Source of the DNA: an uncultured Alphaproteobacteria bacterium
GTDB taxonomy: Bacteria > Pseudomonadota > Alphaproteobacteria > Rs-D84
Assembly: GCA_946188105.1 (NCBI GenBank)
Contig: CAMHTQ010000001.1
Location: 149,026-213,025 of the forward strand
DNA length: 64,000 bases
Direction of reading: 5' to 3'
Below are positions 18,097 to 27,085 of the stretch, piece after piece. A program made the position numbers and the translations under genes. The notes beneath the pieces were generated by a model. The model searched no databases, was not told where the DNA came from, and was given only the letters and a program-made list of their open reading frames with translations. How positions within the stretch are numbered: the stretch's first letter is position 1; the number at the start of each line of letters is the position of its first letter.

Positions 18097-18315
18097 ATGA
18101 ATACAGAAGACGAAAAAGTTATAACCAATTTATATTTGTGGGCATACATTTTGGTCAACGGCATGTGTGCAGGAAATTTAATTAGCAATATTCATTCTGC
18201 ATGTGACGGACAAAATGCCACAAATGGAATAATTGTATCTGGCGCACTGACCGCTTTGACCGCAATGCGCGCAATTCATTATTACAAAAAACAACAGAAT
18301 TTAAATCAAAAATAA
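18097..18315 (+). CDS. Small hypothetical membrane protein
   Basis: A 72-residue protein beginning MNTEDEKVITNLYLWAYILV. Two hydrophobic helices are likely (about residues 12-32 and 45-62), ending in a basic tail. I recognise no family. It is first of three closely spaced small genes (18097, 18325, 18492). Start choice follows the promoter position: translation would begin at or next to the 5' end of the mRNA, with no ribosome site. Confidence 0.6.
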   Translation: MNTEDEKVITNLYLWAYILVNGMCAGNLISNIHSACDGQNATNGIIVSGALTALTAMRAIHYYKKQQNLNQK

Positions 18316-18324
18316 GGAATTAAC

Positions 18325-18486
18325 ATGCCAGAAACCGCTTATGTTCAACAAGCCATTTCGACAACATTAAAACCAAAAAAACAGGTGGATTGTACAACAC
18401 GCGCATCCAATACGTTTGTGATTCAAATGCAAAAACAAATGCAAGAACACATATACAATTACACACGCAGTAACCTAGGGTTTTAA
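18325..18486 (+). CDS. Small hypothetical protein (53 aa)
   Basis: An ATG at 18325-18327 preceded by TAAGGA opens a 53-codon frame ending at TAA 18484-18486. The product starts MPETAYVQQAISTTLK and is polar with many Gln, Lys and Thr and one Cys. Nine bases separate it from the gene before and six from the gene after, so it fits a small operon. It matches no family I know. Its support is the ribosome site and the tight packing. Confidence 0.5.
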   Translation: MPETAYVQQAISTTLKPKKQVDCTTRASNTFVIQMQKQMQEHIYNYTRSNLGF

Positions 18487-18491
18487 AATAA

Positions 18492-18908
18492 ATGTATGTA
18501 AATAATTTACCTTTTACTGAAACATTGCACCAGGCACAAACAGACCTGTACGATATCAACACATTGTTGTTGGAACCAATGAAGAAACAAGAAAAAATTT
18601 CCAAACGCAAAAAAATTATGTGGGGATTGATATCTGGCACAGAACATTCAATTGGAATTACATTTGGTGTATTGGCGGCAATGGATATTTATGACCAAAG
18701 ATATATTCCGGCTTTGTTGTATGTTGGATTGATGGCGATTGCTGCAACCGTTGGTTTTGATTCTGGCAATATATCCAACGAACACAATCATCACGCACGT
18801 CAAGCACGCAATACCATTAAAAAGGTTGAAAACATAGTCAGTGCATCATTACCTGAACAATTGCACGAAATTGCTGAAACAATCCGTAATAATAAAAAAC
18901 AAAGATAA
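18492..18908 (+). CDS. Hypothetical two-helix membrane protein
   Basis: A 138-residue protein with a polar N-terminal half that includes a basic stretch (KKQEKISKRKK, about residues 31-41), two membrane helices (about 45-65 and 72-92), and a polar helical tail. I recognise no family. It is last in the three-gene unit and converges on slt, whose stop lies five bases away; no terminator hairpin is evident between them. Confidence 0.65.
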   Translation: MYVNNLPFTETLHQAQTDLYDINTLLLEPMKKQEKISKRKKIMWGLISGTEHSIGITFGVLAAMDIYDQRYIPALLYVGLMAIAATVGFDSGNISNEHNHHARQARNTIKKVENIVSASLPEQLHEIAETIRNNKKQR

Positions 18909-18912
18909 TTAA

Positions 18913-20637
18913 TTAAATCGCCAAACGATTTTCTATTTGCTGTTGCACATATTCATCTTCACTGTTATACAGTGGCCATTGACCATTTGCCAATTCTTGC
19001 ATAGATGTCAATGGCTGATTCAAACGGGCGCGATACAACCACAAATTTGAAAGCACACGTTTAATATAACCACGTGTTTCATACGCAGGAAAACTTTCTA
19101 TGTACAACAATGGATCATATGTATTAAACGATTTTTCAAATTTAACCACATTACCAATTCCAGCATTATATGCCGCCAACATTTTTATAATACTATTATC
19201 AATAACCGGTTGAGCCAACAAATCCACAATGTATTGTTGTCCTAAAAACATATTATGCTCCGGATTAGACATATCCATATCAGACCATTTCACCTTGTTT
19301 TTATGTGCAACCAATTTCGCAGTTCCCGGCATCAACTGCATAACACCATTTGCCCCCACCCCAGATTTTGCAGTTGTTCTGAAACCACTTTCTTGTTTTG
19401 TAATTGCGAACAATAATGCCCTGTCAATTGACCAGCCGCCCATTGGTTCCCAATCTGGTAATGGATATTGTGCAGAATAAATAATATCATCATCAATTTC
19501 CAAAATTCCACGATCACGAACGACGCCTGAAACCTGGATAGCAACACGTGGCAACCCATATGCCGTTGCCACAGAATTTATCGCATGCAAAGTTTTGTCT
19601 GATGCACGTGATGTAATCATAGATTTCAAATATTGTTCCGCCCTTTGATTTTGTCCAACCTGCAACAAAGCCAGTGCAACCTTGCCTAACTTAGATTCTT
19701 GTAATGCTTCAATATCTTCATCTGTGCAATCTTGTTCAAAAAATTCGTACTCTGGTGTCCGTCCCAACATAGTGGCAGACAAAGCACCATAAAAAGCCAT
19801 TGGATGTTCAGCACCAATTTCCCAATATTTTTTTGCGGCATCCATATCATCATTTGCATCCGCAGAACGTCCTGCCCAAAATGCCGCCTCAATCTTTCTG
19901 GCATCGTTGATTTGTTTCAATTCCAAAATCTTGCTGAAATATTTTTCACTGGCCACAAAATCACTTTCTTTATAGGACAATAATCCCATTGTCCACAAAC
20001 CATATTCACTGTTTGCATCAGATGCGACACCACCCCATTTTTTTGCCAATCCTAATTCGCCATTAGTGTAATAAATATATGCCAAACGACCCGCCAAACG
20101 ACCGTAATCAACCGATGTCAGTGCTTTTTTAAAGGCCTTGTCTTCTAAAATATTACGAGCCCGTTTTGTACTGCCACTGCGTATAGAACGTTTAAAGGAT
20201 GTTATTTTTTTCTCGACCGATTTAGAATATGTTTTTGTTGTCCAAGTTTCACTTTGTGCGGTTTCACCCCTGGATTTTCCAGTTAACACAGAATACGTAA
20301 CCGGCTTACGCACATTAACCTTTTTTATTTTTGCCAATTTCGCAACACGTTCAGCCCCCGGCATATCGTAATATTTTTCCATCCATTTTGATACCTCGAC
20401 ACCGCGTGTTCTGTATGTTTTAGAAAAAAATCTTTGATATAAAACCTCGTTCATCAAGATTTTATCAGCAATTTTTTCTTCTAATTTTTTGGCAGAATCT
20501 ATTTTTTCTTTGCCTTGTAACATAAAAATCTGTTGATACACATCGGCATCGGCATCGGTCAAAACATCAATAACCGGCTTCGCATAAGCGACACTTACAC
20601 AAAACAACGCAACAAAAAAAGAAATCAATTTTTTCAT
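18913..20637 (-). CDS. slt: Soluble lytic murein transglycosylase
   Basis: Cleaves peptidoglycan glycan strands in the periplasm, giving 1,6-anhydromuropeptides. The 574-residue protein has a signal peptide (MKKLISFFVALFCVSVAYA), a long helical superhelix region (about 30-390), and a C-terminal SLT domain with catalytic E416 in ITKQESGF, then GVMQLMPGTAK and AAYNAGIGNV, and the family YIKRVL ending. Length suits the Slt70 type. It follows nrdR by three bases and is probably co-transcribed with it. Confidence 0.93.
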   Translation of the reverse strand: MKKLISFFVALFCVSVAYAKPVIDVLTDADADVYQQIFMLQGKEKIDSAKKLEEKIADKILMNEVLYQRFFSKTYRTRGVEVSKWMEKYYDMPGAERVAKLAKIKKVNVRKPVTYSVLTGKSRGETAQSETWTTKTYSKSVEKKITSFKRSIRSGSTKRARNILEDKAFKKALTSVDYGRLAGRLAYIYYTNGELGLAKKWGGVASDANSEYGLWTMGLLSYKESDFVASEKYFSKILELKQINDARKIEAAFWAGRSADANDDMDAAKKYWEIGAEHPMAFYGALSATMLGRTPEYEFFEQDCTDEDIEALQESKLGKVALALLQVGQNQRAEQYLKSMITSRASDKTLHAINSVATAYGLPRVAIQVSGVVRDRGILEIDDDIIYSAQYPLPDWEPMGGWSIDRALLFAITKQESGFRTTAKSGVGANGVMQLMPGTAKLVAHKNKVKWSDMDMSNPEHNMFLGQQYIVDLLAQPVIDNSIIKMLAAYNAGIGNVVKFEKSFNTYDPLLYIESFPAYETRGYIKRVLSNLWLYRARLNQPLTSMQELANGQWPLYNSEDEYVQQQIENRLAI

Positions 20638-20640
20638 ATC

Positions 20641-21141
20641 TTAAAACAACGATGTTTTTGGCAATTTACATACCACTGCATTATCATCGGCCTCAGGTAT
20701 TTGATCGATAATCTTTTTAAAGTCAGATATTTTTGAAAACTTGCGATACACAGAAACAAAACGCACAAACGCAATCGGATCCAAATTTAACAAAGAATCA
20801 GAAACCATTTGTCCAACCGCGGCCGACGTTACCGTTTCATCAGCATTTTCTGTTTCCAATCTGCGATGTATAGATGTCACCAATTTTTCAATCTGTTCGT
20901 CCCCGACATCACGATTACGACAAGCCAATTTGATACTGCGTCTTAATTTTTCACGATCAAAAGGTTCCAGTTTTCCGCTGTTTTTGCGAACCATCAAATC
21001 ACGCATCTGGACGCGTTCAACCGTTGTAAAACGTGCACCGCATTGATTACAAACACGGCGGCGACGAATTATCGCATCCTCGATATCGGGTCGTGAATCC
21101 AGCACACGACTGTCAGTAGAATTACAATATGGGCATCTCAT
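20641..21141 (-). CDS. nrdR: Transcriptional repressor NrdR
   Basis: NrdR represses ribonucleotide reductase genes in response to ATP/dATP. The 166-residue protein has the N-terminal zinc ribbon (MRCPYCNSTDSRVLDSR, then RRRVCNQCGARFTTVE) and the ATP-cone domain (about residues 49-140) with VRKNSGKLEPFDREKL and FVRFVSVYRKF. The tail is about 15 residues longer than in E. coli. No ribonucleotide reductase gene lies in this window. Confidence 0.96.
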   Translation of the reverse strand: MRCPYCNSTDSRVLDSRPDIEDAIIRRRRVCNQCGARFTTVERVQMRDLMVRKNSGKLEPFDREKLRRSIKLACRNRDVGDEQIEKLVTSIHRRLETENADETVTSAAVGQMVSDSLLNLDPIAFVRFVSVYRKFSKISDFKKIIDQIPEADDNAVVCKLPKTSLF

Positions 21142-21298
21142 TTCGCTTCTTTATCTTTCACCTAAATTTAGCAACGAAAATCGCAACTGTAAAGCAGAAT
21201 TTTTTTAAATTCATTTTCAAAAAAATGCTTTTTTCAAAAAAATCAAGCGGTTTTATTATTTTTTTTCCAAATCCAGCCAAAAAAAACACTTCATTTTG

Positions 21299-21307
21299 TG
21301 GTATAAT
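21299..21307 (+). promoter_or_regulatory. Extended -10 promoter of ccrM
   Basis: TG-G-TATAAT lies 27 bases before the ATG, with a GAGAGAG ribosome site between. No GANTC site is seen in the 190 bases upstream, so self-methylation control as in Caulobacter is not evident. Confidence 0.6.
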
Positions 21308-21334
21308 AGTCCACATAGGGCAAAAAAGAGAGAG

Positions 21335-22435
21335 ATGAACAAATATTTGAACCAAATTTTATCTGGCGACTGCATAGATATTATGCGGAAATTACCAGAT
21401 GCGTCTGTGGATGCTATATTTGCTGACTCTCCCTATAATTTACAATTGGGCGAAAAAACATTGTATCGCCCCGAAGATCAAACTGCGGCCCGTGCAGTTC
21501 GTGATGCATGGGATTCTTTCTCGTCTCCTGCCGAATATAATCAGTTTTGTCGTGATTGGTTATCTGAATGTAAACGCGTTTTAAAGCCAACCGGTTCCAT
21601 GTGGGCAATTGGTTCATACCACAACATTTTCCAAATTGGCGCAATTATGCAAGAATTGGGCTTTTGGATTTTGAACGACATTGTATGGGTAAAAACAAAT
21701 CCTATGCCAAACTTTCGCGGAACCAGATTTACAAACGCACATGAAACATTGATTTGGGCCACCCCGACCAAGACAGGAAAATATACCTTTAATTACGAAA
21801 CAATGAAGAAATTAAATGGTGGCAAACAAATGCGTTCCGATTGGAATTTGGATATTTGCCTGGGTCACGAACGCATCAAAGGTGCGGACGGCAAAAGTTT
21901 GCACAACACACAAAAACCATTGGATTTATTAAGACGCGTAATATTATCATCAACAAAACCTGGCGACATTATTTTGGATCCATTTGTCGGTAGTGGCACA
22001 ACCGCTGCGGCCGCCAAAGAATTGGGGCGTCAATTCATCGGTATTGATAAAGACGAAACATATGTTGCTGCGGCACGCAATCGTGTTGAAAATACTGTTG
22101 CCGTTGATTTATCTGATATCGAGGTTACCAAGCCAAAACGTGCCGAGGTTCGTGTTGCATTCCGCGAACTTATCGAGGCAGGCCTGCTCTATGTTGGTCA
22201 AACATTGGTCAGTCCACGTGGCGAACGCGTAATGATTACACACGATGGCCAACTGGTACATACCCTGTATGGCAAGGCATCAATTCATGTTATGGCGGCA
22301 CGCATGCAACACAGTGTCAGTTTTAACGGCTGGGATTATTGGTCTGCTCAAAAACAAGACGGCACATTGGTTGCAATTGATGATCTGCGTAAATACATCC
22401 GTGATGTAAAATCTGGCATTAAAAAAGCCGCATAA
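21335..22435 (+). CDS. ccrM: Cell-cycle DNA adenine methyltransferase CcrM
   Basis: An orphan beta-class N6-adenine methyltransferase; the family methylates GANTC and coordinates the alphaproteobacterial cell cycle. The 366-residue protein has the catalytic DSPY at D31-Y34, the AdoMet site DPFVGSGTTAAAAKELGR near 220, and the C-terminal RAMA-type domain of CcrM (LLYVGQTLVSPRGE through VSFNGWDYWS, about 290-365). The start with a GAGAGAG ribosome site gives MNKYLNQILSGDCI, the standard N-terminus. No restriction enzyme gene accompanies it. Confidence 0.96.
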   Translation: MNKYLNQILSGDCIDIMRKLPDASVDAIFADSPYNLQLGEKTLYRPEDQTAARAVRDAWDSFSSPAEYNQFCRDWLSECKRVLKPTGSMWAIGSYHNIFQIGAIMQELGFWILNDIVWVKTNPMPNFRGTRFTNAHETLIWATPTKTGKYTFNYETMKKLNGGKQMRSDWNLDICLGHERIKGADGKSLHNTQKPLDLLRRVILSSTKPGDIILDPFVGSGTTAAAAKELGRQFIGIDKDETYVAAARNRVENTVAVDLSDIEVTKPKRAEVRVAFRELIEAGLLYVGQTLVSPRGERVMITHDGQLVHTLYGKASIHVMAARMQHSVSFNGWDYWSAQKQDGTLVAIDDLRKYIRDVKSGIKKAA

Positions 22436-22494
22436 AAAATCAATTTCTTTACTTTATTTAAATTTTCGATACTATAAAATTCAAAAGGACTTAC

Positions 22495-23022
22495 ATGAAA
22501 ATATATTTCGATATGGATGGTGTTTTAGTAAACTTTGACACCAATGCTGCTGGTGGTGCAAATCTTAACCACCCAAGCGAAACATTATCACCAGAATTAA
22601 AAGCACTAAAAACACAATTCTGGCAAAAAATCGAACAAAATAAAAATTTCTGGCACGACATTCCGGTAATGCCACGCATAACAGAACTGTTATCAACCGC
22701 AAAACAATACAGCGAACTATTTGTTCTCAGCAAAACCCCAGGTGCACATCATTTTGTATCAGGACAAACTTATGTGGACTTTGTTGCAAACGAAAAACGT
22801 AATTGGATAGCAGAACATTTATCAGAATTTTTTGATGCAAACCATGTAATCATTTGTGACGGAGCCAAAGGTAAATTGATTCATCCAACCAAAGACGACA
22901 TATTGGTTGATGACAGAAAAGAAAACATAGACGAATGGATATCCCAGGGTGGCACAGGTGTTTTATTCAAGAATGCAATCGATGCAAAAAATCTGCTAAT
23001 CGAAACAATAAACCATAAATAA
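22495..23022 (+). CDS. HAD-family 5'-nucleotidase-like phosphatase
   Basis: A 175-residue cytoplasmic protein with the HAD motif I at D6-x-D8 (YFDMDGVLVNFD), motif II in FVLSKTPG, and motif IV in ILVDDRKENIDEW. The short cap and WxxI-like spacing suggest the 5'(3')-deoxyribonucleotidase (NT5C) type, so its substrate may be a nucleoside monophosphate; this is inferred from pattern only. The ribosome site AAAGGA is good. A terminator hairpin follows. Confidence 0.75.
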   Translation: MKIYFDMDGVLVNFDTNAAGGANLNHPSETLSPELKALKTQFWQKIEQNKNFWHDIPVMPRITELLSTAKQYSELFVLSKTPGAHHFVSGQTYVDFVANEKRNWIAEHLSEFFDANHVIICDGAKGKLIHPTKDDILVDDRKENIDEWISQGGTGVLFKNAIDAKNLLIETINHK

Positions 23023-23026
23023 AAAA

Positions 23027-23050
23027 ATGCCCACACGGGCATCTTTTTTT
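23027..23050. terminator. Terminator after the HAD gene
   Basis: The stem ATGCCC/GGGCAT with A- and T-runs on either side can act in both directions. Confidence 0.8.
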
Positions 23051-23108
23051 ATCTTGGTTGTGGTGTGTGCAATTCGCAAACCGAATTGGTAAAGATTGGA
23101 AAAGAGAT

Positions 23109-24221
23109 TTATGAATTTTGGTGTTCTATTTCGTATTTCAATGCAGACCCGATTGTTTTATCAAGATAGTAAGAACTTTGCTCGGTAGCAAACTTACGAT
23201 ATAATTCTTCATCAATATCTGAATTATTCAGATAATTATTTTCAACAAATTTCATAAGTTGAGTTCCAATCATACCATATTCTGCATTATAGTAATCTAT
23301 TCTGTGTGCATCTTCATGTGCCAGTGTTTTCAAAAAGTTCCATAATTTAGAAAAATTTGATACGTTTCCTCGGAATAAAAATTCTTCGCGTTTATGGATA
23401 TATCCGCCGCCTTGATTATCCCTTAAAACGTGAGGACCGTTTGGACTATCATCGTGTATAATCCTTCCTGTTGGTGTGCCTGTAATTTTTGCACTTTGAT
23501 TTAAAATCATACGCGCCAAATCAACCTTTTCTGCATCAGATAAATTATCAAAATTTTGCGTCATCATTAAAATTTTAGGATTTTTTAATATAATCTTGGT
23601 GTACATTTCTATACGTTCGCCAAGCACAAAATCACCGTTTTTTAAATCAACATATTCGTCCATTTTTTTTAGATATTCTACAATTAAATCTATTTTTGAT
23701 TTTTTATCATCAGGGTTTATAGCTTTTGATTTTATTTCAAATTCTTTTTCCAGTTTCGCAACTTGTGGATTAAATGTAGAATAATTTGCATGTGTTAAAT
23801 CATCAACAGCCAGATATTTTTCATAAATCGCTACTAAATCAGGATGTTCTTTTTTTATCCGTGCATATTCTTCTGTTTTTTCTTTGTTAATAGAACGTAT
23901 ATCGTATTTTCCTAGTAATTTTCGCACTTCTGTTCTTAAAACATTGGATTGGGATAATAAATCATTTATTTCATCCCAAGTTTTCCAGTTTGCAACTGTT
24001 TTTTGCATGGTTTGCATATCACCATAAAACATATCTTTAAAATCTTGCCAAGTATGATTCCGATTTCCATATTTTTTATATGCCTCATACCAGATTTTAT
24101 CTGATTCAGACATATGCTCAACATCCATAATATGATCCAATGTAGGTATCTGTTTAGTTACAGACTCACCAACAAGTGCATGAACTTTATCTATGGCTTT
24201 ATTATAACTTTCTGTTTTCAT
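23109..24221 (-). CDS. Hypothetical protein with an HExxH metallopeptidase-like motif
   Basis: A 370-residue protein with no signal peptide. The N-terminal 250 residues are charged and helical. Near the C-terminus, LAHEDAHRIDYY (H302, H306) has the form HExxH plus D, as in zinc metallopeptidases, preceded by a basic Gly-rich segment. No family name is justified. The start is placed at 24221 because a strong extended -10 (TGG TATAAT) ends seven bases before that ATG; an upstream frame extension to 24257 would not be transcribed from it. Metal dependence and substrate are unknown. Confidence 0.65.
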   Translation of the reverse strand: MKTESYNKAIDKVHALVGESVTKQIPTLDHIMDVEHMSESDKIWYEAYKKYGNRNHTWQDFKDMFYGDMQTMQKTVANWKTWDEINDLLSQSNVLRTEVRKLLGKYDIRSINKEKTEEYARIKKEHPDLVAIYEKYLAVDDLTHANYSTFNPQVAKLEKEFEIKSKAINPDDKKSKIDLIVEYLKKMDEYVDLKNGDFVLGERIEMYTKIILKNPKILMMTQNFDNLSDAEKVDLARMILNQSAKITGTPTGRIIHDDSPNGPHVLRDNQGGGYIHKREEFLFRGNVSNFSKLWNFLKTLAHEDAHRIDYYNAEYGMIGTQLMKFVENNYLNNSDIDEELYRKFATEQSSYYLDKTIGSALKYEIEHQNS

Positions 24222-24228
24222 ACGAAAC

Positions 24229-24237
24229 ATTATACCA
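24229..24237 (-). promoter_or_regulatory. Extended -10 promoter of the HExxH gene (leaderless candidate)
   Basis: The minus strand has TG-G-TATAAT with the hexamer at 24229-24234, seven bases before the ATG at 24219-24221. No ribosome site precedes the start. Confidence 0.55.
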
Positions 24238-24318
24238 CAAAAGTTCGAAAACACCAATTTTTTGAGATTTTTCTAAACCAAACTTTCGAACTCGGTGGAA
24301 ACATTAGAAACCAAACAA

Positions 24319-24342
24319 AAAACCGCTCTGGAATGAACGGTT
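24319..24342 (-). terminator. Terminator of tRNA-Gln
   Basis: On the minus strand AACCG and CGGTT enclose a 12-base loop and are followed by a T-run, just after the tRNA 3' end. Confidence 0.65.
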
Positions 24343-24350
24343 GCACATCT

Positions 24351-24424
24351 TGGTTGGGGCAGCTGGATTCGAACCAACACTAGCGGAGTCAGAGTCCGAT
24401 GTTCTACCATTAAACTATGCCCCA
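24351..24424 (-). tRNA. tRNA-Gln (anticodon CUG)
   Basis: A 74-base cloverleaf starting with U1, paired to A72 as is usual for glutamine tRNAs. The acceptor stem is UGGGGCA/UGCCCCA, the anticodon loop CUCUGAC gives CUG, the T-arm reads GGTTCGAATCC, and CCA is encoded. No tRNA-Gln(UUG) is in the window. Confidence 0.93.
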
Positions 24425-24490
24425 ATATGCGCCCTATTATAATTTATAATGCGCATTTTGCAAATATTTTTTTATTTTGTCGCGCTTTTA

Positions 24491-24499
24491 TGATATAAT
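24491..24499 (+). promoter_or_regulatory. Extended -10 promoter of the PQ-loop gene
   Basis: TG-A-TATAAT lies 25 bases before the ATG, with an AGGA ribosome site between. Confidence 0.55.
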
Positions 24500-24524
24500 T
24501 CCTGCAATTCATAGGAATTTTATT

Positions 24525-24818
24525 ATGAAAGAAACCATTGCTTTTGTTTTTTTATCTATTTACACCATTCTGGAATTTGTGGCCTATATCCCACAGATTG
24601 TTAAGATACTAAAAACAAAACGCGCTGATGATTTAAGTTTAACCTCTTGGTTTGTATGGATTACCACCGATTTATCATATCTGGGGTATGTATTATTGGA
24701 AACACCACAAATCGGTGTCATATTTATTGCTGTATTGGATTTAATTTTTATTATAACTGTATTTCTGTTAACCGCATATTATCAAAAACATAATAAACGC
24801 AAAAAAACATGTCGTTAA
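24525..24818 (+). CDS. PQ-loop repeat (SemiSWEET-like) membrane protein
   Basis: A 97-residue protein with three membrane helices. The first carries the PQ motif YIPQIVKILKTKRADDLSLTSW, typical of the PQ-loop/SemiSWEET family, which form dimers that carry sugars or other small solutes. One triple-helix unit is the normal size for a bacterial SemiSWEET. The substrate cannot be told from sequence. The start has AGGA six to ten bases upstream; an earlier in-frame start at 24477 would precede the promoter. Confidence 0.8.
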   Translation: MKETIAFVFLSIYTILEFVAYIPQIVKILKTKRADDLSLTSWFVWITTDLSYLGYVLLETPQIGVIFIAVLDLIFIITVFLLTAYYQKHNKRKKTCR

Positions 24819-24897
24819 TGTAAATTCGGGCTGTTTTCATATTGTTTTTAAGCCTATTTCGTGATAACATATTGTTGTAAACATCAAAGGATAAAAA

Positions 24898-25173
24898 ATG
24901 GAAATATTCTATACTATGGTCGGTTCATCTGTGTTGATGGGTATTGCTGCGATATTCTTTGCAGTATTATGTATCCATGCTTTGATTCACGGTGTATTGG
25001 GCGGCGCATCCACAATTCTCAGAATTTTATGCACATTATTATTCGCGGCTTTAGCATATTATTGCTATCGACATGCCATGGCAATACACAGACCAAATAT
25101 CATCGACAGTTTCGTTTTTGATTCTTGGCATGAATTTAAAAATTTCTTATCGTTTTTGAAAACCAAGATTTAA
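24898..25173 (+). CDS. Small hypothetical membrane protein
   Basis: A 91-residue protein with two hydrophobic helices (about residues 7-32 and 38-60) and a short polar C-terminal helix. The AAAGGATAAAAA leader gives a good ribosome site. Four bases separate it from the next gene, suggesting co-transcription. I recognise no family. Confidence 0.65.
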   Translation: MEIFYTMVGSSVLMGIAAIFFAVLCIHALIHGVLGGASTILRILCTLLFAALAYYCYRHAMAIHRPNIIDSFVFDSWHEFKNFLSFLKTKI

Positions 25174-25177
25174 TTCT

Positions 25178-25696
25178 ATGCCAATACCAATGGATGAAAT
25201 CTTAAAGTTCCACGAATCCAGAACACAACGACATATTGCAGCTGTGAATTATTTTGCAGGACTGTTGGGCTATCATTTTCCAAAACATGATTATGATAAA
25301 TTTATCAATCCTGTTATGATTGGATATGCATACTTCAATTATGCTCGCTATCACGATGGTTGTAAAATAACACAACAATACCGAGATGCATTTAACAAAT
25401 CACATGATGAACATCATTCAACACAACCGCACCATTTAGAACATTACAAAGATGTCCAAGAAATCCCTAACGATGTTTTGGTAGAAATGGTCTGCGATTG
25501 GGCCAGCGCAAATTTTGAACAAACAAAAATCGTATCCGAGGATGACTTTGATTCCGTTATGGATTATTTTAACCAATGTATGTCTCAATTAAATTGGACT
25601 GATAAACAGCGCAAGTTTTTAATTCAAACAATTCAATCTGTGGAACAATTAACCGACACAACCCAACTGTATAATATCTGGAAAGGTATCGTATAA
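25178..25696 (+). CDS. DUF5662-like hypothetical protein
   Basis: A 172-residue soluble protein rich in His, Tyr and Asp. Histidine/aspartate clusters (HFPKHDYDKF near 30, YARYHDGC near 60, HDEHHSTQPHHLEHY near 80) recall DUF5662, a small family of unknown function found in bacteria and phages. The pattern suggests metal binding, which is inference. It follows the preceding small membrane gene by four bases. Confidence 0.55.
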   Translation: MPIPMDEILKFHESRTQRHIAAVNYFAGLLGYHFPKHDYDKFINPVMIGYAYFNYARYHDGCKITQQYRDAFNKSHDEHHSTQPHHLEHYKDVQEIPNDVLVEMVCDWASANFEQTKIVSEDDFDSVMDYFNQCMSQLNWTDKQRKFLIQTIQSVEQLTDTTQLYNIWKGIV

Positions 25697-25761
25697 CTCG
25701 GCAATCATACCTATCAACAAAACTTCTTTGATGTATAAAATATATATCAAAGGAGTGATTT

Positions 25762-26835
25762 ATGAAAAAATTTTTATTCATTTTATGTTTAATTAATATC
25801 TCTTACCCTGCTCTATCTTGCACAGGCATAACATTAAAATCGCGTGATGGAGCCGTTGTTACTGCACGAACAATCGATTGGGCAGAAACAGAAACAAATA
25901 ATATTTATGCTGTTATTCCACGTGGCCACGAAACAAAATCTTTATTACCAGACGGCTCACAAAACGGCCTGCAATTTACAGCACGTTATGGATATGTTGG
26001 ACTGGGTGCCGAACGTCCAGAATTCATTATTGACGGTACAAACGAAATGGGATTAAATGCAGCACTATTTTATTTTCCAGATTATGGAAAATATCAACAA
26101 TATGACGAAAGCATGCGAAATATAACCTTGGCCGATTTACAAGTTGTGTCATGGATTTTGGCAAACTTTGCAACAATTGACGAAGTCCAAGAAAATATAA
26201 ACAACGTCATAATTGTTGGTGTTGAACCCAAATCATCAACAACACATTGGCGAATTGCAGAACCCAACGGTCGTGTCGTGGTATTGGAAATCATTGACGG
26301 CACTCCAACATTCCACGAAGACAACATTGGTGTAATTGCGAACTCTCCGAATTTTGATTGGCAGAAAACAAATTTAAATAACTATGTCAATTTAATGCCC
26401 GGCACCGCATCCCCAACAAATCTGGGTTCAGACAAATTAACATCATTCAGTGGTGGAACCGGTATGTTAGGATTACCAGGCGACTTTTCATCTCCATCCC
26501 GTTTTGTTCGCGCCGCATTTTTGGGGAATTGGGTAATACAACAATCAACAGCATTGGACACAATAAACCAAGCATTTCATTTGTTGAACAATTTCGATGT
26601 ACCTCTTGGACTGGATTTTGCAGCCGGCAAAGCCCCAGTCAAAATGCCGTCTGCGACACAATGGACAATCGCGAACGATTTGAAAAACAAAATATTGTAT
26701 TACCACACAATGTTTAACAGAACAATTCGTAAAATCGATATGAACAACATCAATTTCGAAACAGTTCCTTTCCAATTCAGCCCGCTGGACGACGTAAAAA
26801 CCGAGACAATGATTCCAGTTCAAATCAATGAATAA
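25762..26835 (+). CDS. Secreted choloylglycine (bile salt) hydrolase / penicillin V acylase family amidase
   Basis: An Ntn-hydrolase of 357 residues. A short signal peptide runs directly into C20 (PALSC^TG), so cleavage would expose the catalytic N-terminal cysteine, as in exported Gram-negative members. Other family landmarks are the ARTIDW segment (the Arg/Asp pair near residue 37-40), GTNEMGLNAALFYF, the Asn in IANSPNFDWQ, and PGDFSSPSRFVRAAF with the conserved Arg. Substrates could be conjugated bile acids, penicillin V or N-acyl homoserine lactones; sequence alone does not separate these. A strong AAAGGAGTGA ribosome site precedes it. It fits life in an animal gut. Confidence 0.88.
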   Translation: MKKFLFILCLINISYPALSCTGITLKSRDGAVVTARTIDWAETETNNIYAVIPRGHETKSLLPDGSQNGLQFTARYGYVGLGAERPEFIIDGTNEMGLNAALFYFPDYGKYQQYDESMRNITLADLQVVSWILANFATIDEVQENINNVIIVGVEPKSSTTHWRIAEPNGRVVVLEIIDGTPTFHEDNIGVIANSPNFDWQKTNLNNYVNLMPGTASPTNLGSDKLTSFSGGTGMLGLPGDFSSPSRFVRAAFLGNWVIQQSTALDTINQAFHLLNNFDVPLGLDFAAGKAPVKMPSATQWTIANDLKNKILYYHTMFNRTIRKIDMNNINFETVPFQFSPLDDVKTETMIPVQINE

Positions 26836-26900
26836 ATAAATTTGCCTTTTGTCTTTTCTGGGTCTATAATCAACCCACGAAAAGATAAAAGGAATTATTA

Positions 26901-26957
26901 TGAGCGTAATAGATTACTGCAAACACGAAGATACATTTGGCGAAAACGCAAAAGTAA
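26901..26957 (+). other. Possible small open reading frame, uncertain
   Basis: A good ribosome site (AAAAGGA) and ATG at 26901 begin MSVIDYCKHEDTF; as read, the frame closes after 18 codons at 26957. A one-base slip near 26940 would keep it open to a TAA at 27062-27064 (about 54 codons) that abuts the DUF1015 gene. Either a leader peptide, a decayed gene, or chance. A -10-like TATAAT precedes it at about 26865. Confidence 0.25.
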
Positions 26958-27085
26958 ATACTGATAAAACAAATAAAACTTGCTCTGTATTAAAATTCTT
27001 TACTTCTTTAAAAACTAATCTCAAGAAATATATTCAACAGATTGCTCATTCTCAAGAAATGTAAAACAAACCAAAAGGATATAAA

